Part shown: positions 1-5,767 of the stretch, in pieces
Layout: each line of letters starts with the position of its first letter
How positions within the stretch are numbered: the stretch's first letter is position 1
From: Phycisphaerales bacterium UBA2266
Lineage (GTDB): Bacteria > Planctomycetota > Phycisphaerae > Sedimentisphaerales > Anaerobacaceae
Direction of reading: 5' to 3'
Assembly: GCA_002347125.1 (NCBI GenBank)
Contig: DDXG01000213.1
Location: forward strand, 1-5,767
Length of the DNA stretch: 5,767 bases
Translations under genes and position numbers: made by a program
The notes under the pieces: model-generated
The model's database searches: none
What the model saw: only the letters and a program-made list of their open reading frames with translations
What the model was told of the DNA's origin: nothing

Positions 1-1179
1 CTCGGCCGGCCAGTAGTTCATCTCCGTATTAATGTTGATCGTGTACTTGCTCTGCCAGGGCGGACTCATGCTTTCGTTCCAAATGCCCTGGAGATTAGCC
101 GGCTGACAACCCGGCCGCGAACTGCTGATCAGCAGATACCGGCCGAACTGAAAATAGAGGGCCGCCAGTTGCGGATCGTTTTCCTTGTTCAGATCGCGGA
201 TCCGCTCGTCCGTCGGTCGACCGGCGGCCGCCGTCGTACCGAGATCCAGCGTCACCCGCCGAAACAATTCTTGATGGGCGGCCACGTGATCCTTGAGCAG
301 CGAATCGAAGGACTTCGCGCCGGCCTTGGCGATGGTCTCTTGGGTCAACGCCTCGGGGTCTCCGCTGACGTCTTTGTAGCTCTTGTAGCTGGTGGCGGCG
401 GCGATCAGCAGCAACGCGGAATCCGCGTCGGCCACGGCGATCTGGCCGTCGCCCGGCACGATCCGTCCGCCGGAAGTGCTAACGGCCACACGGGCCTGGA
501 ACGTGAGGGCCCCGGCTATGCGGCTGGAACTCCCATTGACACCCTGCATCACCAGCGTATTGGGCGATTCTGTAGACACCGACGCCTTCTGTGGCGTCTT
601 CATGCCGGCCGTGAATGCGATCCTGCCGGGCTTGTCGGCCGTCAGACGAATCACAATGACCTGGTCGACGGGGCTGGAGAAGACCTCGCGCGTATAGCGC
701 ACCGAGTCGATTGTGTACGCGACGGTGGCCACGGCCGTATCCAGATTGAGGTCTCGCCGATAATCCGTCGCCGCGTTGGCGTCCGCAAATGTCAGCAACA
801 AATCCCCCACGCACTGATAGGGCATCTGGGCCAACGGCCTGGCCATCATCCTCTGGCCAACCAGATCGGCGGCTTGCCGGTATTGACCGGCAAAGATCAA
901 TTCCCGCACCTTCGGCCATGCCTCAAGCGCATCGGGATTCGCCGGGTCGTACGGCCCGCCGGCCCAGAGTGTGTCTTCATTCAACTGTATCCGCTCCTGG
1001 GCAACGCCGCCAAAGACCATTGCCCCAAGCCGTCCGTTGCCCACGGCCAGGGCCTCGACCCACTGCCTGGCCGGCTGGCGATACCACAGACTCAGCGGCT
1101 CGGAGGGCGGCTGCGCCACGGCCGTGCTGCCGGACAGGGTCAGGATCAACGCAAGGCGTGCAAAACGTGTTCGGATCAT
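1..1179 (-). CDS. GH95 glycoside hydrolase, alpha-L-fucosidase or alpha-L-galactosidase (exported, 3' part outside window)
   Basis: The frame is open from ATG at 1179 to the left edge (393 codons, no stop), about half of a usual GH95 protein. Residues 1-22 form a Sec signal peptide: basic start MIRTRFAR, hydrophobic core LALILTL, and likely cleavage after AVA. Residues about 28-270 are the N-terminal beta-sandwich domain of GH95, with family motifs such as LPVGNGRLGAMVFGG (here LAVGNGRLGAMVFGG, residues 44-58) and QLNEDTLWAGGPYDP (64-78). The (alpha/alpha)6 catalytic domain begins near 290 and shows GRYLLISSSRPG, NLQGIWN and YTININTEMNYWPAE (379-393). Asn382 and Asn384 match the paired Asn residues that activate water in this inverting family; the general acid lies beyond the window. 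Such enzymes release terminal L-fucose or L-galactose from glycans outside the cytoplasm. The start is supported by AGGAGAG seven bases upstream. It is third in an operon behind sigma and FecR genes. Family assignment is near certain; the exact sugar is not. Confidence 0.97.
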   Translation of the reverse strand, partial: MIRTRFARLALILTLSGSTAVAQPPSEPLSLWYRQPARQWVEALAVGNGRLGAMVFGGVAQERIQLNEDTLWAGGPYDPANPDALEAWPKVRELIFAGQYRQAADLVGQRMMARPLAQMPYQCVGDLLLTFADANAATDYRRDLNLDTAVATVAYTIDSVRYTREVFSSPVDQVIVIRLTADKPGRIAFTAGMKTPQKASVSTESPNTLVMQGVNGSSSRIAGALTFQARVAVSTSGGRIVPGDGQIAVADADSALLLIAAATSYKSYKDVSGDPEALTQETIAKAGAKSFDSLLKDHVAAHQELFRRVTLDLGTTAAAGRPTDERIRDLNKENDPQLAALYFQFGRYLLISSSRPGCQPANLQGIWNESMSPPWQSKYTININTEMNYWPAE

Positions 1180-1186
1180 GATCTGG

Positions 1187-1193
1187 CTCTCCT
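1187..1193 (-). promoter_or_regulatory. Ribosome binding site of the GH95 gene
   Basis: AGGAGAG on the minus strand, 7 bases before the ATG at 1179. It fixes the start just ahead of a clear signal peptide. It lies in the 37-base gap after the FecR-gene stop, which shows no terminator-like hairpin, so cotranscription with the upstream gene is likely. Confidence 0.75.
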
Positions 1194-1216
1194 AAAGAGT
1201 GAAGGTTCGGTTTCTG

Positions 1217-2797
1217 TCAACGGCCGGCCTCCTCTTGGGCCGTGGCGGCCGGCCCGAGAAAGGGATCGCCGAACAAAATCCAGGAGTAGTCCGCGCGCCC
1301 GGAGCAGGTGGTGACCAACGTCAGGAACCGTGCCTGCGGCGGAATCGGTATGTCCACCTTCTCGACATTCCCACCCACAGGATAGTTCAGATGCTGACGT
1401 ACGGCGCCATCCAGAAGGACCCAGACATCGGCGGGACTGAACGGAGGTTGCGGTACATCCTTTGGGACGCCACACACGGCGCTAAACCGGTCGATCCGGA
1501 CATTCGGATTGTCCCGGCGAATCGGGTCGAGGTCGAAAGTGATGCCCGCATTGGGATGGAGGTTCAGGGCCGGATATCTCGATGTGCCGGACGTGACGCC
1601 ATTGAGCCGGGTGGAATACGTCCGCTGACTTGGAATGTCGTAGAACTTCCCGCTGTTGGCCGGGCCGCCGTAGTAGCTTCCCAGCGTCGCAGGACATTCG
1701 GGAAAGGTCAATCCGGTGGAACTGATCACGACCGGGCCCAACGCCCCATTGGGAACGAATACACCGTCAATGCCGCGGAACTGCCGCGTCGGCCGGAACT
1801 CGCTTCGTCGAGCCTGCCGAATCCTCGTGGCCGGATGCGTCAGCGCCTGACCGGTGACCGAGTCGATGCCCTGATCCAACCTGCCCGTGCCGCGGCCGTT
1901 GCCTCCTCCCACAATATCCGCCAGGTCTACTCGCCCCACCGGGCCGGAAGATCGGCTGACCGACGGCAACTGCACGAGAAACAGGTCCGCCCGAGCAGCC
2001 AGATCGCTTCGAATCGTCCGTCCGTCGGCGTCAACCACGGCGGCAAAGCGCTCATTCAAGACACGTGATAGGCTCTGGGCCGATCCATCGGGAGCAGGGG
2101 CGACACTGATACGGCCTTTCAAGGCATGAGCCTCGCTGCTCCCATCGCCACGTGCGATTACCCCGAATTCCGTGCCCAGGTCCGTAATGAGAGCCGTCGG
2201 TGTCTGTACCTGAAAGCCCTGTGCCTGCGGCAGGATCACAGCGGCCAGCCTTCCCTTCTTCAGGGCAAGTTCACCAACGCCCTTCAGTTCCACCCGACAA
2301 GGCGCTTCGAGCACAATCCTCGCCCCCTCACCCAGCCTCATCTCCGCCACGCCCTCCAACAGATCGTAAGAACGGGCATAGAGGGCTTGCCCCGGACGCG
2401 GGCGCGATCGGCGCCACTGAGCCTCATATTCGCCGGCCAGCGTGCCGATCGCCGGACCTCGATCCATATAGCGAAACAGGCAGGCGGCGACGGCAGCCAA
2501 AGCCCCCAACAGCAGGACCGCCGCTATGGAACGCAGGCGTCGCCCAAGGCCTCCGGAACCGCCTTGACCGGCGCCGCTCGAAATCGCCCGCATCAGATCC
2601 GATTTGGAAAGCTCGCCGGTCACCTGACTGGACCGCCGGATCATCGCACACACCAACAAGCTATCGACGTAGTAATCCCGCACTTGAGGGTCCTCGCGGA
2701 TCGCCTTCGCCAGGCGCTGCATCTCGTCGGGCTCAACCTGATCGTCCAACAGACGCTGCAACAGATCATCCATATGCTGAAAAGGAGGCCTACTCAT
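1217..2797 (-). CDS. FecR-domain transmembrane protein with NPCBM-like C-terminus, putative anti-sigma regulator
   Basis: A 526-residue protein. Residues 1-87 are predicted cytoplasmic, with an acidic, helical stretch (MDDLLQRLLDDQVEPDEMQR) like the N-terminus of FecR-type sigma regulators in planctomycetes. Residues about 88-108 form one transmembrane helix (IAAVLLLGALAAVAACLF) after the basic RRLR, so the rest should be outside the membrane. The FecR domain spans about 140-260, with the hallmark DLGTEFGVIARGDGSSEAH (206-224) and KGRISV. After a loop-rich stretch (DLADIVGGGNGRGTGRLDQG, 291-310) comes a beta-rich region, about 340-515. It includes GITFDLDPIRR and VWVLLDGAVRQHLNYP and resembles NPCBM-like modules found near planctomycete FecR and glycosidase proteins. 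Its probable role is to bind and control the sigma factor encoded just upstream in response to an external, perhaps glycan, signal. The frame is open up to 2986, but the start at 2797 was chosen because it overlaps the sigma stop as ATGA and follows AAGGTGG. The FecR part is firm; NPCBM and anti-sigma activity are inferred. Confidence 0.93.
   Translation of the reverse strand: MSRPPFQHMDDLLQRLLDDQVEPDEMQRLAKAIREDPQVRDYYVDSLLVCAMIRRSSQVTGELSKSDLMRAISSGAGQGGSGGLGRRLRSIAAVLLLGALAAVAACLFRYMDRGPAIGTLAGEYEAQWRRSRPRPGQALYARSYDLLEGVAEMRLGEGARIVLEAPCRVELKGVGELALKKGRLAAVILPQAQGFQVQTPTALITDLGTEFGVIARGDGSSEAHALKGRISVAPAPDGSAQSLSRVLNERFAAVVDADGRTIRSDLAARADLFLVQLPSVSRSSGPVGRVDLADIVGGGNGRGTGRLDQGIDSVTGQALTHPATRIRQARRSEFRPTRQFRGIDGVFVPNGALGPVVISSTGLTFPECPATLGSYYGGPANSGKFYDIPSQRTYSTRLNGVTSGTSRYPALNLHPNAGITFDLDPIRRDNPNVRIDRFSAVCGVPKDVPQPPFSPADVWVLLDGAVRQHLNYPVGGNVEKVDIPIPPQARFLTLVTTCSGRADYSWILFGDPFLGPAATAQEEAGR
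2794..2797 (-). other. ATGA stop/start overlap between sigma and FecR genes
   Basis: The sigma-factor stop TGA (2796-2794) shares bases with the FecR start ATG (2797-2795). Such 4-base overlaps usually indicate translational coupling, which would keep sigma and its partner in a fixed ratio. Confidence 0.9.
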
Positions 2798-3327
2798 ACC
2801 GCATGTCCACCTTCCGCCAGCGTCCTTCGCATACATCGCAACAGCACGCCGTTGATCTGACCGAGCAAATGATAAACGTGACGGCGGGATACCTTGAGGT
2901 ACGATGCAATCTCCGGGATCGCCGTGTTGTGCTCGTACCGCATCTTGAGAATCCGCCTGGCCCGACCGTCCAGGAGGGTCTGACACTTCCGCAGGGCCTC
3001 GATACGGGCGGGCAGTTCATCCTGAACCGAGGGCATGTGATCCATCAGCATCTCAAACAGCGAATCCTCCATCAACACTCGCTTGCAGCGGGCCATATCT
3101 CGGCGATAATCCAGAATCTCATAGCGCATAATCTGGACGGCCCAGGCGGCGAAGTTCGTGCCCGGCTGGAACTGATCGAACTTCTGCCACATTACGACCG
3201 TTCCATCCTGGAACAGGTCGTCCGCATCATGCACGTTGGGCACCAGAGTGAGGGTATAGGCATACACCTCCTGCTGATGCCGAACGAAGAGCTTGAGAAA
3301 CTCCAACGTCCGTCTGTTCTGATCCAT
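2794..3327 (-). CDS. ECF RNA polymerase sigma factor, Rhodopirellula/Verrucomicrobium family
   Basis: A complete 177-residue protein of normal ECF length. Region 2 spans about residues 10-77. Region 2.2, which contacts core polymerase, is HDADDLFQDGTVVMWQKF (33-50), followed by the promoter-melting and -10-binding segment NFAAWAVQIMRYEILDYRR (58-76). A short variable linker follows. Region 4 is about 110-170, with the helix-turn-helix AIPEIASYLKVSRRHVYHLL (136-155) that reads the -35 element. No region 1 or 3 is present, as expected for ECF factors. It directs RNA polymerase to a small regulon, probably including this operon. The next gene overlaps it and encodes a FecR-like membrane protein, the usual partner of such factors. 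The ATG at 3327 gives the normal N-terminus (MDQNRRTLEFLKLFVRHQQE), but only a weak AGG-type ribosome site precedes it, so it may be poorly translated. Family call is strong; the subfamily name is from recognition of the pattern. Confidence 0.95.
   Translation of the reverse strand: MDQNRRTLEFLKLFVRHQQEVYAYTLTLVPNVHDADDLFQDGTVVMWQKFDQFQPGTNFAAWAVQIMRYEILDYRRDMARCKRVLMEDSLFEMLMDHMPSVQDELPARIEALRKCQTLLDGRARRILKMRYEHNTAIPEIASYLKVSRRHVYHLLGQINGVLLRCMRRTLAEGGHAV
2807..2813 (-). promoter_or_regulatory. Likely ribosome binding site for the FecR gene, inside the sigma gene
   Basis: AAGGTGG on the minus strand, 9 bases before the ATG at 2797 and within the last codons of the sigma gene. It supports the 526-residue product over a longer reading that would start at 2986 deep inside the sigma gene. 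Confidence 0.55.
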
Positions 3328-3476
3328 ATCCGGCCTATGCTATTCAGATTGCTTTCTTCTTGTACACCGTTGAGGCCGCCCGAGTGGGAGATAGAAAATG
3401 GCAAAACAAAGCGAAAAGACTCGAGCCGCCGGACGACCGCCGTCCAGGTCATAGCTGTGTACTTTACCGCCGGGCG

Positions 3477-3511
3477 GATGAAAAATCTTGGGGGTATTGC
3501 ATTTTTTCATC
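3477..3511. repeat. 9-bp inverted repeat, possible operator or RNA stem
   Basis: The arms GATGAAAAA (3477-3485) and TTTTTCATC (3503-3511) are perfect inverted copies separated by 17 bases. Centre-to-centre spacing is 26 bases, somewhat over two helical turns. It sits near the middle of the divergent region, so a dimeric regulator bound here could affect both directions. The arms are too A/T rich for an intrinsic terminator. It may be chance. Confidence 0.4.
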
Positions 3512-3621
3512 TCACTTCCGAGACTCTTGAGCAGTGTAATGTAGATTGGTGTGCCTCACCGCCGTGTCGCAAGGTCGACGGTGGCGGCCGCCAAGCAGGA
3601 TGTTCTTCCGTCAAGGTCTAC

Positions 3622-3627
3622 AAGGAG
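3622..3627 (+). promoter_or_regulatory. Ribosome binding site of the tandem esterase gene
   Basis: AAGGAG, 7 bases before the ATG at 3635. It is a strong site with good spacing and fixes the start directly ahead of a typical signal peptide. Confidence 0.8.
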
Positions 3628-3634
3628 AAAGCCT

Positions 3635-5767
3635 ATGAAACGCAAAATGACAATCCCCATGCTGGTGCTGATGCTGTCTGGTTCGCTGTGCCTGGCGCAG
3701 GCCGGTCAGCCCGCGGAGGCCGACGATTTCAAGCCCGCGTCCTCCAATCAGCCGGGCCAGCAGTACCCGCAGGTCAACTCCCAGCGCTACGCCCGATTCC
3801 GCATCGTCGCGCCCCAGGCCCAAAGCGTCAGCGTGAGCCTGGGCGGACGCGGGGGCACCGCCCTGGCCAAGGCCGAGGACGGCGCCTGGATGGGCACCAC
3901 GGCAGGACCGCTGGACGAGGGCTTTCACTACTATCATCTCACGGTCGATGGGGGAACATTCAACGACCCCGGCGCCTTGAACTTCTACGGCTCCACGCGT
4001 TGGGAAAGCGGCATCGAAATCCCCGCCCATGACCAGGATCTCTACGCCCTCAAGGACGTGCCCCACGGCCGAGTGCAGCAGGTTCTCTTCCCCTCGAAGA
4101 GCACCGGGGCCCCGCGCCGCGCGTTTGTCTACACGCCGCCCGACTACGACAAGGACCCGGCCCAGCGCTATCCGGTGCTCTACCTGCAGCACGGCTGGGG
4201 CGAGGATGAAACCGCCTGGAGCAACCAGGGCCGCGCCCATCTGATCATGGACAACCTGATCGCCGAGGGCAGGATCAGGCCCTTCCTCATTGTAATGACC
4301 TACGGCATGACGAATGAAACCCGCTTCGGCGGCCTGCGAAACTTCGATATCGGCCCCTTCCAGACGGTTCTCGTAGACGAATTGATCCCTTACATCGATG
4401 CGAGTTTCCGCACACTCTCCGATCAGCCGAATCGCGCCATGGCGGGTCTGTCCATGGGCGGGATGGAGACCAAATCGATCACCCTGAAGAACCTCGACAA
4501 GTTCTCCCACATTGGTCTCTTCAGCGGCGGCACCATCAGCCAGGAAGATGTCGGCAACACGCCTGGTTTCAAAGAGAAGGTCAAGCTGGTCTTCGTCAGT
4601 TACGGCAGCCGCGAACTCGGTGGCGGCCGCGGCGGCGACCCCAAGGCGAACGCCGAGGCGCTGACACAGGCCGGCATCAACAGCGTCTTCTACGTCTCCC
4701 CGGATACGGCCCACGAGTTCCAGTCCTGGCGTCGTAGCCTGCTCCAATTCGCTCAACTGCTGTTCAGGGAAGGCTCTTCCAGTCCCGCCGCCGCGACTGT
4801 GGCGGCCCAGCCGACCCCCGCACGTGCGGACTCGGCCCCGTCGGAGGCTCGCAGAGGCCCAGGCCGCGGCGGATTCGGCGGCTCGATCGAGCTGGGTCCG
4901 GACGACAAGCCCGCCTTCGCCGATCCACCCGCCAGGTTCAATGCGAGGCGCGACAACATCCCTCACGGCGACGTGAAGATGGTTGAATATGACTCAAAGA
5001 CGGTCGGGACCCGCCGCAAGATGCTCGTTTATACGCCGCCCGGCTATTCGGCCGACAAGAAGTACCCGGTGCTCTATCTGTTGCACGGTATCGGGGGCGA
5101 CGAGACGGAATGGCAGCGGCTGTGCCACCCGGAGAACATCCTCGATAACCTGCTGGCCGACGGCAAGGTCGAGCCGATGATCGTGGTTATGCCCAACGGC
5201 CGGGCCCAGGCCAACGACCGCGCCGAGGGCAACGTCTACGCCGGGGCGGCCGCTTTTGCCGCATTTGAAGGCGATCTGCTCAACGACGTGATTCCCGCCA
5301 TTGAGGCCAGGTACTCGGTCCACGCCGACCGTGAGCACCGGGCGCTGGCGGGCCTGTCGATGGGCGGCGGCCAGTCCCTGAACTTCGGCCTCGGTCACCT
5401 CGACGTGTTCGCGTGGGTCGGCGGATTCTCCTCGGCCCCGAACACCAAGCCTCCGGCCGAACTGGTGCCCGACCCCGCGGCCGCCAGGGAGAAGCTGAAG
5501 CTCCTGTGGCTGGCCTGCGGGAGCAAGGACGGCCTGATCCGCATCAGCCAGAACCTCCACAACTACCTCAAAGAGAACAACGTGCCGCACATCTGGCACG
5601 TGGATTCCAACGCCCACGACGCCACCGAGTGGGCCAACAACCTGTATCTGTTCGTCCAACACATCTTCAGAGCGACTACGCCGACCCTGCCCGGACCCGG
5701 GGCGACTGCGGCCGCCCCCACACCGGCCATGCCAACGGCGGCGGGCAAGCTGGCGATTCGCGTGGCG
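3635..5767 (+). CDS. Exported tandem-domain esterase (two esterase D/CE1-like domains, 3' part outside window)
   Basis: The frame is open for 711 codons to the right edge. Residues 1-23 are a Sec signal peptide (MKRK, then LVLMLSGSLCLAQA, cleavage after AQA). Residues about 40-135 resemble the N-terminal immunoglobulin-like E-set module of bacterial feruloyl/acetylxylan esterases (FRIVAP, GFHYYHLTVDG). Esterase domain 1 spans about 141-378: VYTPPDY, YPVLYLQHGWGEDETAW, nucleophile Ser273 in GLSMGG and His360 in TAHEFQSW; where the acidic residue usually sits it has GSRE (Glu327). A Gly/Arg/Pro/Ala-rich linker (379-440) follows. Domain 2 spans about 441-679: VYTPPGY, YPVLYLLHGIGGDETEW, Ser575 in GLSMGG, Asp632 in GSKDG and His661 in NAHDATEW, a full triad. 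A Pro/Thr/Ala linker (680-703) then leads to KLAIRVA, the start of another region. Such enzymes hydrolyse acetyl or feruloyl esters on xylan-type polysaccharides outside the cytoplasm. The domain calls are firm; the substrate is inferred. The divergent GH95 operon suggests a shared glycan target. Confidence 0.95.
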   Translation, partial: MKRKMTIPMLVLMLSGSLCLAQAGQPAEADDFKPASSNQPGQQYPQVNSQRYARFRIVAPQAQSVSVSLGGRGGTALAKAEDGAWMGTTAGPLDEGFHYYHLTVDGGTFNDPGALNFYGSTRWESGIEIPAHDQDLYALKDVPHGRVQQVLFPSKSTGAPRRAFVYTPPDYDKDPAQRYPVLYLQHGWGEDETAWSNQGRAHLIMDNLIAEGRIRPFLIVMTYGMTNETRFGGLRNFDIGPFQTVLVDELIPYIDASFRTLSDQPNRAMAGLSMGGMETKSITLKNLDKFSHIGLFSGGTISQEDVGNTPGFKEKVKLVFVSYGSRELGGGRGGDPKANAEALTQAGINSVFYVSPDTAHEFQSWRRSLLQFAQLLFREGSSSPAAATVAAQPTPARADSAPSEARRGPGRGGFGGSIELGPDDKPAFADPPARFNARRDNIPHGDVKMVEYDSKTVGTRRKMLVYTPPGYSADKKYPVLYLLHGIGGDETEWQRLCHPENILDNLLADGKVEPMIVVMPNGRAQANDRAEGNVYAGAAAFAAFEGDLLNDVIPAIEARYSVHADREHRALAGLSMGGGQSLNFGLGHLDVFAWVGGFSSAPNTKPPAELVPDPAAAREKLKLLWLACGSKDGLIRISQNLHNYLKENNVPHIWHVDSNAHDATEWANNLYLFVQHIFRATTPTLPGPGATAAAPTPAMPTAAGKLAIRVA

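Larger units (their letters stand above)
3328..3634. promoter_or_regulatory. Divergent intergenic region between sigma operon and esterase gene
   Basis: These 307 bases separate two genes read away from each other, so they must hold both promoters unless one lies further upstream. The stretch is visibly richer in A/T than the flanking genes, notably around 3388-3415 and 3478-3510. I found no sigma-70-like pair of boxes with proper spacing on either strand that I would defend, and the recognition boxes of this ECF factor cannot be deduced from one copy. Contents I can point to are an inverted repeat (3477-3511), a small GC hairpin (GGACG-ACCGC-CGTCC, 3431-3445) and an 18-codon possible ORF (3398-3454). 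Confidence 0.6.

Noticed and set aside
169..1314. 381-codon open frame on the plus strand
   Set aside because: Antisense to the GH95 gene, whose minus-strand translation matches the family throughout.
2781..2788. AAAGGAGG on the plus strand as a ribosome site
   Set aside because: No plausible plus-strand gene follows; it lies in antisense within the FecR coding sequence.
2798..2986. 63-residue N-terminal extension of the FecR protein
   Set aside because: It would lie entirely within the sigma gene, lacks family resemblance, and the ATG at 2797 has the ATGA overlap and a ribosome site.
3385..3413. Sigma-70 promoter for the sigma gene (TTTCGC, 17-base spacer, TATCTC on the minus strand)
   Set aside because: Only about half of the consensus bases match in each box, which is not better than expected by chance in this stretch.
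3477..3511. Intrinsic terminator
   Set aside because: The stem is A/T rich, the loop is long, and the position between divergent genes has no upstream gene to terminate.
3677..3691. Lipoprotein signal (lipobox) in the esterase
   Set aside because: The only Cys near the signal peptide is in GSLC, with Leu rather than Gly/Ala/Ser before it, so a normal signal peptidase I site after AQA fits better.
2200..4032. 610-codon open frame on the plus strand
   Set aside because: It crosses the sigma and FecR genes in antisense, the intergenic region and the start of the esterase. The product is Arg/Pro-rich and low in complexity, with no domain.
3611..4966. 451-codon open frame on the minus strand
   Set aside because: It lies antisense to the well-supported esterase. 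Its Val/Gly/Ala/Arg-rich product has no recognisable motifs; long antisense frames are common in GC-rich genes.
4994..5662. 222-codon open frame on the minus strand
   Set aside because: Antisense to esterase domain 2; composition is that of a shadow frame.

Overview
This 5.8 kb window reads as part of a secreted polysaccharide-degradation locus from a GC-rich bacterium, most likely a planctomycete or a close PVC-group relative. The taxonomic call is an inference. It rests on the Rhodopirellula/Verrucomicrobium-type ECF sigma factor, the FecR protein with an NPCBM-like tail, and the arrangement of these two next to exported carbohydrate-active enzymes.

Layout: three genes read leftward on the minus strand and one reads rightward. 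Leftward, in transcription order, they are an ECF sigma factor (3327 to 2794), a membrane-anchored FecR-domain protein (2797 to 1217) and a GH95-family alpha-L-fucosidase/alpha-L-galactosidase (1179 onward, cut by the left window edge after 393 codons). The sigma and FecR genes overlap by 4 bases (ATGA), and the GH95 gene follows after only 37 bases, so the three look like one operon. After a 307-base divergent intergenic region, a large exported tandem esterase starts at 3635 on the plus strand. It runs off the right edge still in frame after 711 codons. It has a signal peptide, an N-terminal beta-sandwich module and two alpha/beta-hydrolase (esterase D/CE1-like) domains, each with a GLSMGG nucleophile elbow, followed by a linker into an unseen further region.

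How the parts may work together (inference): the FecR protein would hold the sigma factor inactive from the inner membrane while its outer portion, which ends in an NPCBM-like putative carbohydrate-binding module, senses glycan. Released sigma would then transcribe its own operon and perhaps the divergent esterase. The GH95 enzyme would remove terminal L-fucose or L-galactose and the double esterase would remove acyl groups (acetyl or feruloyl), so the likely substrate is a decorated plant or algal polysaccharide. A Thr at a specificity position of the GH95 enzyme points towards L-galactose and, with the esterase, towards complex arabinoxylan, but this is tentative.

No RNA genes, insertion sequences, CRISPR arrays or convincing terminators were seen. 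Both outer genes are incomplete because of the window limits, not because of visible mutation.
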